Part shown: one piece after another, positions 56,945 through 64,000 of the stretch
Numbering within the stretch: the first letter of the stretch is position 1
Layout: each line of letters begins with the position of its first letter
Position numbers and translations under genes: made by a program
The notes under the pieces: generated by a model
Told to the model about the DNA's origin: nothing
Database searches by the model: none
What the model saw: only the letters and a program-made list of their open reading frames with translations
NCBI GenBank assembly: GCA_016806145.1
Contig: CP063167.1
Location: forward strand, 1,236,501 to 1,300,500
Direction: 5' to 3'
DNA from: Variovorax paradoxus
GTDB taxonomy: Bacteria > Pseudomonadota > Gammaproteobacteria > Burkholderiales > Burkholderiaceae_C
DNA: 64,000 nucleotides

Positions 56945-57406
56945 TCAGCAGCCTGCGAGTTCGCTCAGAACCTCATAGAACGCCCGAAACTTCACTGCGC
57001 CGAAGCGAGCTTCCCATTCACGCTCGATCGACCTGACCGTCTCGCGCTGGATGCGTGCGACTTCCCAGCCCTTCGCTGTGAGTGATACACGGCGCGTGCT
57101 CGTGCCATCTCCGTGCGATCGCTCAAGGTAACCCAACGATTCGAGTTGGGCCAGCAGATAGTTCATCGCCTGTTTCGTCGTGCCCGCGCGTTTCGCGAGA
57201 TCGAGCGGGCGTTCGTTCTCGGGCGGTGGAAACCGGAACACTTTGAAGTGCGCGACGAGGACGTCCGGATGGCCAGCAGCCGCCAGTTCGGCTTCAAGGC
57301 GGCGCTCCACCTGGGTGAGGACAAAGCGAAGCCTTGCACCGATCAATGGATCGTCAGGGTTCGTATCGGCGAGCAGGATCTTCGCATCGGCGGCTTGACG
57401 TGGCAT
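56945..57406 (-). CDS. MarR-family regulator
   Basis: 153 residues. Winged helix: RPLDLAKRAGTTKQAMNYLLAQLESLGYLER, wing GTSTRRVSLTAKGWEV. Divergent from a cupin gene across a palindrome, which is the probable operator. A decayed relative of this gene lies at 52676. Confidence 0.92.
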   Translation of the reverse strand: MPRQAADAKILLADTNPDDPLIGARLRFVLTQVERRLEAELAAAGHPDVLVAHFKVFRFPPPENERPLDLAKRAGTTKQAMNYLLAQLESLGYLERSHGDGTSTRRVSLTAKGWEVARIQRETVRSIEREWEARFGAVKFRAFYEVLSELAGC

Positions 57407-57415
57407 CGATTTTTG

Positions 57416-57430
57416 GTAAAGTCACTTTAC
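57416..57430. promoter_or_regulatory. MarR operator candidate
   Basis: GTAAAGT-C-ACTTTAC is a perfect inverted repeat with 7-base arms, in the 45-base gap between the MarR and cupin start codons. Binding would block both promoters. Confidence 0.8.
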
Positions 57431-57451
57431 TTCATTGTAAGAAAGACCTGC

Positions 57452-57880
57452 ATGCTGCGCCAAGACAAGATCGTCATCGGCTCCCTTTCAATGCAATTCC
57501 TCGTGGATGGCAACGACACCGGCGGGCACATGGCGATGGCGGAGATGATCGTGCAACCCAACGCGAAAGTACCGCCCCCCCATCGGCATGCGGATGTCGA
57601 CGAAACGATCCATGTGCTGGAAGGTTCGCTCACCTACCGTGTGGATGACGAGGTTCGTACGCTGAACCAGGGCGACCACTGCTTTTCGCCGCGCGGAAGC
57701 GTCCACCATTTCAGCAATGCAGGCGATGTGCCGGCGCGAGCACTTGTCGTGTTCTCACCCGCGAAGATCGGGCCCGCTTACTTCTCGGAGGTTGCGCAGG
57801 TGCTCGGTGCGGGCGGGCCGCCCGACCTCGTCGCGCTGAAAGCGGTCATGGGACGGCACGGGCTCGCGTTGGCGCCCTGA
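57452..57880 (+). CDS. Cupin-domain protein
   Basis: 142 residues from the ATG at 57452; the longer upstream frame crosses the MarR gene and is rejected. Metal-site motif PPPHRHADVDETIHVLEGSLTY and GSVHHFSN give the 3-His/1-Glu cupin set. Such small cupins include quercetinase-like oxygenases and sensors. Regulation by the divergent MarR protein is likely. Confidence 0.88.
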   Translation: MLRQDKIVIGSLSMQFLVDGNDTGGHMAMAEMIVQPNAKVPPPHRHADVDETIHVLEGSLTYRVDDEVRTLNQGDHCFSPRGSVHHFSNAGDVPARALVVFSPAKIGPAYFSEVAQVLGAGGPPDLVALKAVMGRHGLALAP

Positions 57881-58552
57881 GATCTGCTGCGAAGCGATCA
57901 GCCTTCACGCGGCTGCCCTCCGCCTGCTGCTCGAGCTGAACACACGCGCGTACCATGGGTTATCAACGATTAAAGGGCGCGTCTGTCCAGGCGATTCGAC
58001 TGGCTCAGCACGCCGCTTCTTGCCGCCGACGCAGGCTTGAAACACGGTCAGTAGCAGCGTGCGGGGGTTCACAGCCCCGCGGGAGACGAGCGGGGCAGTC
58101 CCGGCCCGAAGCCAACGAGCGCCAGGCCCGCCCAAGATGTCATCGTGGCACGGGGCACATCCACGGCGAGCCCAATCGCTGTGCCTCTCGCACCGTCACC
58201 AGCACGGGAGGCCGGCGACAGTCTCGTCGCCAACGACCGTGAGAAGGCGGCGCCGCGGCCGCCGACTGTTGGGCTGCTAGATCACCGGGGTGCTGTCGCA
58301 GGACACGCAATGTTGCTTCAGGTCAATTAGGAGCGAGCTCAGCTTCTGAGTGTCAACGCCGAGAAAGCTGATGCATCCGACCGCTGTCGGGGCATGTGAT
58401 TGAGCTCGAATGGGTGTGAATTGAACCATGGAGGCCAGCGACGGTGCCAATGCCGGTTCGCCGGGGCGGAAAGTTCTGAGTCCACGGCATTCACGCAAGG
58501 GAAGAATCTATCCCCATGTCGCGTTCATGTGTCCCTGGTGAGCATAGGACGG
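57881..58552. other. Intergenic region between convergent genes, no gene recognised
   Basis: About 670 bases with short, mutually overlapping frames and no recognisable family. I see no clear hairpin with a T-run and no direct repeat. Confidence 0.45.
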
Positions 58553-59326
58553 CTATTGGGCCGTCCAGCCTCCATCCATGGCCCACGCAGCGCCGCGGAC
58601 TTGATCCGCGCTCGGCGAACACATGAACACGGCTAGTTCGGCCAATTGCTCGACGGTGACGAAGTCCAGGGAAGGTTGCTTCTCGCCGACCATCCTGACC
58701 CTCGTCTCGTCGACCGAGGCGCCGTCGAGCCTGGCTCGATCGTCGATCTGCTTTTGCGCCAAGGGCGTGAGCGTTGCCCCAGGGCAGATCGCGTTGCAAG
58801 TGATGCCGGTGGTTGCGGTCTCGAGCGCAACGGCCTTGGTCAATCCGACGATGCCATGTTTCGCCGCCACATAGGCTGACTTCTGCGCCGAGGCCACCAG
58901 GCCGTGGGTCGATGCCACGTTGATGATTCTTCCCCAGTTGGCTGCGCGCATGGCTGGAAGTGCCAGTCGCGTGGTATGGAAAGCGCTTGAAAGATTCACC
59001 GCGATGATTTCATCCCATCGTTGGACCGGGAACGCCTCGACGTTCGCCACATGCTGGATCCCCGCGTTGTTGACCAGTATGTCGACGTGACCGAAGCTGG
59101 AAGCGCAAAACTTCATCATATCTTCGATCTGCGCGGGGTCTCGCATGTCGGCCTCGTGGCGCATCGTTCTGGCACCGCTTGCCGAAAGTTCGCGTTGGGC
59201 GGCGTCGATGTCGCCGAGCCCGTTGAGAACGATGTTCGCGCCTTGACGCGCCAGCGCCTTCGCGATGGCCAGGCCAATGCCGCTGGTCGAACCCGTGACC
59301 AGCGCTGTCTTTCCTTCGAGATTCAA
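58553..59326 (-). CDS. 3-hydroxybutyrate dehydrogenase-like SDR
   Basis: 257 residues. TGSTSGIGLAIA, NNAGIQHV, INVASTHGLVAS, YVAAKHGIVGLTK and CNAICPG follow the PHB-type 3-hydroxybutyrate dehydrogenase pattern. There is no ATG: the start is TTG at 59326, backed by AGGAGGT six bases upstream. The gene is divergent from a TetR gene across three shared operator-like repeats. Confidence 0.88.
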   Translation of the reverse strand: MNLEGKTALVTGSTSGIGLAIAKALARQGANIVLNGLGDIDAAQRELSASGARTMRHEADMRDPAQIEDMMKFCASSFGHVDILVNNAGIQHVANVEAFPVQRWDEIIAVNLSSAFHTTRLALPAMRAANWGRIINVASTHGLVASAQKSAYVAAKHGIVGLTKAVALETATTGITCNAICPGATLTPLAQKQIDDRARLDGASVDETRVRMVGEKQPSLDFVTVEQLAELAVFMCSPSADQVRGAAWAMDGGWTAQ

Positions 59327-59413
59327 TTGGACCTCCTATTACACGTGCAGCTGAGTTGAAGAGGTGTTTTCGCGGGCATCTTTCCCTCTCCAAACACCGG
59401 TAAAAACGACATA

Positions 59414-59429
59414 GGTAACAACGTTATCC
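59414..59429. promoter_or_regulatory. TetR operator-like repeat, copy 1
   Basis: Minus-strand GGATAACGTTGTTACC. It shares GGATAAC-N3-GTTACC with copy 3 and lies on the SDR side of the intergenic region. Confidence 0.7.
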
Positions 59430-59491
59430 TAAGCGAGGTATCGAATCCAAGAAGGTCGAAACGGGCAAGGGTTTGACCCTAGATGGTCGGA

Positions 59492-59507
59492 AGGTAACTT
59501 CGTTACC
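59492..59507. promoter_or_regulatory. TetR operator-like repeat, copy 2
   Basis: AGGTAACTTCGTTACC, containing the perfect palindrome GGTAAC-TTC-GTTACC. It begins 21 bases before copy 3, about two helical turns. Confidence 0.72.
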
Positions 59508-59512
59508 ATCAA

Positions 59513-59528
59513 GGATAACAAAGTTACC
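59513..59528. promoter_or_regulatory. TetR operator-like repeat, copy 3
   Basis: GGATAACAAAGTTACC, ending 14 bases before the TetR start codon, in the place expected for autoregulation. Confidence 0.72.
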
Positions 59529-59542
59529 TGCAAGTTCAAGGC

Positions 59543-60247
59543 ATGACCAAACTCATCGACGCGAAGGCGAAGGCGCAAGGGCCGACATCTCTCGCGAGCG
59601 AACGCATCATTCCCGATCATCTGCGCGATCGACTGTCGCCCGTCGTGATGGAGACGTACGCCGCCGGCGATTTCCACCGTGCCGATATGCGAACGATCGC
59701 GCGCGAAGCCGGGATGAGCTTCAGGACGATCTACAGCTACTTCGGAGACAAGGAGGCGCTACTGTTCTGGTTCATCCAGCATTGGCTCGAAGGTCTGTAT
59801 CCGGCGTCATTCAAGCCGCTCGAAGGAGAGGGCGACGTCAGGACAAAGCTGCTCGGCGTGCTGCAGATGCATCTGGAGTTCTACGAGAGGAACCCCAGTG
59901 TGGGCCGCATCATCTTCATGACCGTTCCGCTCGAGCGTTGGATGCGTGACCCGAGCTATGCGCAGTCCGGGATGATGAAGCGCCTGCTTCACACGATCAA
60001 CGAGGCGCAAGGCCAAGGCGAACTCCGAAGCGACATCGACAGCCGAGTGGTGCTCGATGCCTTCAACGCCATCTTCAACCGGGCCTTCCTGATGTGGGAG
60101 TACCGCCGTCGAAGCTATTCCCTTTCGGCGCAAGCGGCGCCGCTGATGTCGATCCTCTGGGGCGGAATCATGGCGCCGGGCAAGAGACAGGACTCGGCAT
60201 CCCCGCTTCCGGCGAAAGCACCTGCGCGAAAAAAGACGGTGAAGTGA
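59543..60247 (+). CDS. TetR-family regulator
   Basis: 234 residues. Helix-turn-helix: VVMETYAAGDFHRADMRTIAREAGMSFR (read in parts) and TIYSYFGDKEALLFWF. The C-terminus has a basic proline/alanine tail (PAKAPARKKTVK). It leads a run with the Bug receptor, thiolase and acyl-CoA ligase, and faces the SDR gene; all may be one regulon. Confidence 0.9.
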   Translation: MTKLIDAKAKAQGPTSLASERIIPDHLRDRLSPVVMETYAAGDFHRADMRTIAREAGMSFRTIYSYFGDKEALLFWFIQHWLEGLYPASFKPLEGEGDVRTKLLGVLQMHLEFYERNPSVGRIIFMTVPLERWMRDPSYAQSGMMKRLLHTINEAQGQGELRSDIDSRVVLDAFNAIFNRAFLMWEYRRRSYSLSAQAAPLMSILWGGIMAPGKRQDSASPLPAKAPARKKTVK

Positions 60248-60302
60248 AGACCGGCGCCCAGCCTCATCGCGCAATCAACCCCAAGAAAAACAGGAGACAT
60301 GC

Positions 60303-61304
60303 ATGAAGGTATCGAGTTTCTATTTCTCCCGGCGACACCTCTCGACAGCGCTGATTGCGCTCGCGGGAGTCATCGTTCTAGGCGCGCCAGAAGCGCGCGC
60401 GCAGCCCGCATCCGACAAGCCGCTGCGCATCATCGTCTCCGCCCCCGCGGGCGGAGGCTCGGACATCGTCGCTCGCATTTTGGGTGACGGGCTGCAAAAG
60501 GAATTGCGCCAGACGGTCGTGGTCGACCCCAAGCCGGGTGCCGGCGGCGCGATCGCAGTCAACGACCTGATGCACTCACCGCAGGATGGATCGGCGGTGC
60601 TGGTCGGCATCAGCGGCATGGTCTCCGAGGTACCGCATATCCTGAAGCTCAAAATCGATATGGCGAAGGAGATCAAGCCGCTCGCGGAATTCGCGCGCTT
60701 CGGCCTGGTGCTGGTCGGCCACCCCTCCGTGCCTGCCCGAACCGTGCCCGAGCTTGTCAGCTATGTGAAGGCGAATCCGGGCAAGGTCAGCTACGCCTCG
60801 TACAGCGCCGGCACGGTCGCGCACGTGGCGGGCCTGAAGCTGAACCAGGCCGCCGGCCTGGACATGACGCACGTCGGCTACAAGGGATCGGCACCTGGTC
60901 TCACCGACGTCATGGGCGGGCATGTGCCGCTGATGTTCGACGGCATGTCGACGGCACTGCCGATGATCAAGGCGAACAAGTTGAAAGCGTTCGCGGTGAC
61001 TCTTCCGGAGCGTTCGCCGGCATTGCCCAACGTGCCGACGTTTCGCGAGCTCGGCTATCCAGGCATCGAGACGGTGGTCTGGATCGGCCTGTGGGTCACG
61101 CCGGGCATGCCGGCCGACGCGCAGGCGCGACTGCGCCAGGCAACGCTCAAGGTGATGGAACAAAAGGCCGTGCGCGACCGACTCATCGAATACGGTTTCG
61201 GCGTCGGTCAGCCGCGCACCCCGGAGGAACTGGTGACCTCCTTGCAAGCCGATTTCGAGAAGAACGGCGAGATGCTGCGAGCCATCAACTTCAAGCCCGA
61301 GTAG
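60303..61304 (+). CDS. Bug/TctC-family periplasmic solute receptor
   Basis: 333 residues with a signal region ending PEARAQ. Hallmarks: LRIIVSAPAGGGSDIVARIL, VGYKGSAPGLTDVMGGHVPLMFD and ALPNVPTFRELGYPG. It starts 55 bases after the TetR stop. No membrane transport genes accompany it. A 6-base GC stem (61319-61334) follows the stop. Confidence 0.92.
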   Translation: MKVSSFYFSRRHLSTALIALAGVIVLGAPEARAQPASDKPLRIIVSAPAGGGSDIVARILGDGLQKELRQTVVVDPKPGAGGAIAVNDLMHSPQDGSAVLVGISGMVSEVPHILKLKIDMAKEIKPLAEFARFGLVLVGHPSVPARTVPELVSYVKANPGKVSYASYSAGTVAHVAGLKLNQAAGLDMTHVGYKGSAPGLTDVMGGHVPLMFDGMSTALPMIKANKLKAFAVTLPERSPALPNVPTFRELGYPGIETVVWIGLWVTPGMPADAQARLRQATLKVMEQKAVRDRLIEYGFGVGQPRTPEELVTSLQADFEKNGEMLRAINFKPE

Positions 61305-61447
61305 TCGCTGTGGTGCCACCCGCGAAAGCGCGGGCGGGCACTGTGGATGCGCGGCGCTCGCGGCTCGAGAGCCCGAGCGCCGCATCAATAACCGAGCTCG
61401 GCGCAGGTCTGCGCCTTCGAACGCTCCCTGGATCGAACCCCTATTCC

Positions 61448-62683
61448 ATGCAACCTGTATTCATCGCCGGCACGGGCATGACCCGCTTCGGCAAATTTCT
61501 CGATCGCGGACTGAAGTCGCTCGCGGCGGAGGCAATCACCGCGGCGCTGTCCGACGCCGGAATCGAGCCATCGCAACTCCAGGCCGCTTATATGGGGAAC
61601 GCGGCGGCAGGCGTGATGACGGGCCAGGTGCTGGTTCCGGGACAGGTGGTGCTTCGCGGCCTGGGGATCGGTCGCATTCCCGTGGTGAACGTCGAGAACG
61701 CATGCGCCACGTCGGCGACGGCGTTTCAACAGGCTTTCCAGATGATCGGACTGGGCGCTTACGACATCGTGCTCGTCGCTGGTTTCGAGAAGCTCTACAG
61801 CGAGGACAAGGCCCGCACGTTCTCCGTCTTCCAGGGCGCCGTCGACCTCGAGGCCATCGACGAGGTCTATGAAAAGCTCTCCCGAAGCCTTCACGAGACG
61901 AAGTCCGATGCCAACCTTGCGGAAGCGGGCAAGTCGCGCTCGCTCTTCATGGACCTGTACGCGAGCATGGCGCGCGACTACATGGCTCAAAGTGGGGCGA
62001 CGCAGCGCGACTTTGCCGCGGTCGCCGCCAAGAACTCGTTCCATGGGAGTCTCAACCCGAAGGCGCAGTTTCAGGAAGTCCTCACCATCGAGCAGGTACT
62101 CGCTGCGCCTCTCATCGTGGATCCCATGACGCGGCCGATGTGTGCGCCGATCGGAGACGGCGCCGCGGCGCTCGTCCTGATGTCCGAAAGCGCGGTGAAG
62201 AGGCTTGGCATCCAGGAAAGAGTTCGTGTTCTCTCCTCCGTGCTGGCCTCTGGCTGGGACTACACCGACGATGACCCTGCACGGCTGGCGCCGGCTGTCG
62301 CGGCCCAGGCCTATGAATTGGCCGGTGTGGGGCCGGTCGATCTCGACCTCGTCGAGCTGCATGATGCCGGCGCCCCGGCCGAACTGATCTATTACGAGCA
62401 CCTGGGGCTCGCGGCTTCGGGCGAAGCTGCTGCGTTGCTCGACAGCGGCGCGACGCGGCTGGGCGGCCGTGTCCCCGTGAACCCGTCGGGCGGGCTGCTG
62501 CGCAAAGGCCATCCGATCGGCGCTTCGGGGTGCGCGCAGTTGGTCGAGCTCACCGACCAGTTGCGCGGGCGTTGCGGTGCGCGTCAGGTGATCGGTGCCC
62601 GTACCGCGCTGGCGGAGAACGGCGGAGGCTGGATTGGCGACGATGCGGCGGCGATCGTCATCAGCGTGCTTCAGAAGGCGTGA
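61448..62683 (+). CDS. Thiolase-family protein (SCP2-like)
   Basis: 411 residues. Active Cys in VENACATSATAFQQAF, conserved VNPSGGLLRKGHPIGASG with catalytic His, and a C-terminal NGGGWIGDDAAA. SCP2-type thiolases cleave 3-ketoacyl-CoA with branched or steroid-like chains. The first 119 codons of the open frame upstream are a shadow; ATG 61448 begins the family (MQPVFIAGTGMTRFG). Followed four bases later by the CoA ligase. Confidence 0.9.
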   Translation: MQPVFIAGTGMTRFGKFLDRGLKSLAAEAITAALSDAGIEPSQLQAAYMGNAAAGVMTGQVLVPGQVVLRGLGIGRIPVVNVENACATSATAFQQAFQMIGLGAYDIVLVAGFEKLYSEDKARTFSVFQGAVDLEAIDEVYEKLSRSLHETKSDANLAEAGKSRSLFMDLYASMARDYMAQSGATQRDFAAVAAKNSFHGSLNPKAQFQEVLTIEQVLAAPLIVDPMTRPMCAPIGDGAAALVLMSESAVKRLGIQERVRVLSSVLASGWDYTDDDPARLAPAVAAQAYELAGVGPVDLDLVELHDAGAPAELIYYEHLGLAASGEAAALLDSGATRLGGRVPVNPSGGLLRKGHPIGASGCAQLVELTDQLRGRCGARQVIGARTALAENGGGWIGDDAAAIVISVLQKA

Positions 62684-62687
62684 TGCA

Positions 62688-64000
62688 ATGAGCAGCAAGT
62701 CCCACGTCAACCTGGCTTCGATCATTTCGGAGTTTGCCCGGTCGCAGCCGGAGCGCGAAGCGCTCGTGTTCGAATGCGGTGCGGCGCTGCCCGATGTCAC
62801 GCGCACTTATGGCCAGCTATGGCGAAACGGCCAGGCCCTGGCGCGCGGCCTGCGTCGCCGCGGCGTGGGACCGGGCAGCGTGCTGGCGCTCCTGATGGCC
62901 AACCACGCCGAATTCGTCGACCTGCTGGTCGCTGCATCGTTGCTGCGCGCGGTCCTGGTTCCGATCGATCCACGCACCAAGGGGGAGAAACTCGCCTTCA
63001 TGGTCGCCAATTCGAAGGCGACCGGACTGGTCGCGGCCGACTACGCGCTGCGTCACGTCGAAGATGCACTGGATGGCGCGGCCGAGGTGGCATGGGTCGC
63101 CGCGCTCCCCACCGACGAGGGCCCGGGCCGCGCCCTGTGGGCGCCGCGCGTCGAGTGCTACGCCGATCTTTGCCTGGACGCGGGTGAGGACCTGCCCCTT
63201 CCGGAGTCCAACGGCGCCGACAGGATGTTGATCCTTCACACCTCCGGCACCACGGGCGACCCCAAGGGCATCGTCATGACGCAGAGGCGCTTCTGCGAGA
63301 CCGCCGCTGCCGCGCTGAGGGGATTCGGCTACCAGGCGAGCGACCGACTCTATTCCGGACTGTCGTTGACCCATGCCAACGCGCTGCAGGTGACCCTGGC
63401 GCCGGCGCTCCTGGGCGGCCTGCCCGTGGTGTTCTCGCGTCGCTTCACGCGCTCCAGGTTGTGGGACCTCACGCGCAGATACGGATGCACGACCTTCACG
63501 GTGCTGGGTGGCATGCCGACCTCGATCTACGCCGAGCCGGCGAAGGCCGACGATGCGGACAACCCCGTGCGGCTCGTCGTCTCGGCGGGGATGCCTGCCA
63601 CCCTGTGGGAGCGGTTCGAGCGGCGCTTCGACGTACGGATCCTCGAGTTCTACGGATCGGCCGAAGGAGGCCTCGCGATCAAGCCATTGGGTGAAGGCCC
63701 CGTCGGCAGCATCGGCCGCATCGCGTCGCACTTCATCCATCGCATCGTCGACGACGCGGGCATGGATGTGTCGCAAGGCCATCCCGGCGAGCTCTGGCTG
63801 CGCCCTGCGGATGGCTCGCCCTTTCAGATCGAGTATGTCGGCGACCCCGAGGCTTCCGCTCGCAAGGGCGAAGGCGGGTGGCTGCACATGGGTGACGTGG
63901 TTCGTGAAGACGCCGACGGATGGCTGTTCTTCGAGTACCGCAAGGGCGGGGGCGTTCGCCGCAATGGCGACTTCATCAGCACCGCCTATGTCGAGAAGGC
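62688..64000 (+). CDS. AMP-forming acyl-CoA ligase (CaiC-like), C-terminus cut by window edge
   Basis: About 437 residues seen. The P-loop reads ILHTSGTTGDPKG, A5 is LEFYGSAEGG and the hinge begins GGWLHMGDVVREDADGW. The family includes crotonobetaine/carnitine-CoA ligases and other short polar acyl-CoA ligases. ATG 62688 follows the thiolase stop by four bases. With the thiolase and SDR it suggests beta-oxidation-like breakdown of an imported acid. Confidence 0.9.
   Translation, partial: MSSKSHVNLASIISEFARSQPEREALVFECGAALPDVTRTYGQLWRNGQALARGLRRRGVGPGSVLALLMANHAEFVDLLVAASLLRAVLVPIDPRTKGEKLAFMVANSKATGLVAADYALRHVEDALDGAAEVAWVAALPTDEGPGRALWAPRVECYADLCLDAGEDLPLPESNGADRMLILHTSGTTGDPKGIVMTQRRFCETAAAALRGFGYQASDRLYSGLSLTHANALQVTLAPALLGGLPVVFSRRFTRSRLWDLTRRYGCTTFTVLGGMPTSIYAEPAKADDADNPVRLVVSAGMPATLWERFERRFDVRILEFYGSAEGGLAIKPLGEGPVGSIGRIASHFIHRIVDDAGMDVSQGHPGELWLRPADGSPFQIEYVGDPEASARKGEGGWLHMGDVVREDADGWLFFEYRKGGGVRRNGDFISTAYVEK

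Noticed and set aside
61319..61334. GC-rich hairpin after the third Bug gene as a terminator
   Set aside because: The stem is only six pairs and no T-run follows; the downstream thiolase is probably on the same transcript.
61385..62806. 473-codon minus-strand frame opposite the thiolase
   Set aside because: Antisense shadow; the plus strand has the thiolase active-site residues.

Overview
The window reads as high-GC betaproteobacterial DNA, most likely a Comamonadaceae member close to Variovorax. The reasons are three orphan Bug/TctC-type periplasmic receptors, a beta-proteobacterial H-NS protein, a DUF6351-like lipoprotein, an imuA-imuB-dnaE2 mutagenesis cassette, and many small catabolic operons each with its own regulator. 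It is an accessory, catabolism-rich stretch. I see no rRNA, tRNA, CRISPR array, prophage or intact insertion sequence.

Layout, left to right. 1-5.4 kb: a polar amino acid ABC importer operon with a HAD hydrolase and a threonine-dehydratase-type enzyme, divergent from a GntR regulator across a palindromic operator. 5.6-8.05 kb: a LexA-controlled SOS mutasome in which imuA is open but imuB and dnaE2 are wrecked. 8.8-10.2 kb: H-NS and a possible methyltransferase. 10.4-17.3 kb: a DctB/DctD-like two-component system, a Bug receptor and a large DUF6351-like lipoprotein, with a good sigma-54 promoter and a candidate activator site. 17.8-28.5 kb: a secreted protein of unknown role, then a nine-gene operon (cyclase-family hydrolase, complete ABC importer, NIPSNAP protein, UxaA-type sugar-acid dehydratase, FAH-type dehydratase, ketoglutarate semialdehyde dehydrogenase) facing an XRE regulator.

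28.5-34 kb is a gene graveyard with small living units: remnants of a TPP enzyme and a LysR gene, a TetR/SDR pair with three evenly spaced operators, a CcdA-tailed antitoxin with a truncated CcdB, and a ketoacyl synthase beside a broken neighbour. 34.1-47.2 kb is the most interesting part: LysR, Bug receptor, CocE/NonD hydrolase, beta-keto acid cleavage enzyme, SDR, NIPSNAP, ThuA-like protein, MDR reductase and acyl-CoA synthetase, then MhpD-MhpF-MhpE. The leader of the Bug gene, with its palindrome and start codon, is duplicated upstream of mhpD, and a third copy of the palindrome precedes the hydrolase, so the three units look like one regulon.

47.3-51.5 kb is a FecI-FecR-TonB receptor iron-uptake set with a Fur-like site. 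51.9-52.5 kb is a ParD/ParE-like pair. 52.7-58 kb holds a MarR relic, an amidase with a LysR regulator, an XRE gene with a broken AbiEii-like partner, and a MarR/cupin pair. 58.5-64 kb is a TetR-controlled unit with a divergent hydroxybutyrate-dehydrogenase-like SDR, a Bug receptor, a thiolase and an acyl-CoA ligase that runs off the right edge.

All functions are read from sequence motifs by eye; substrate assignments are inference.
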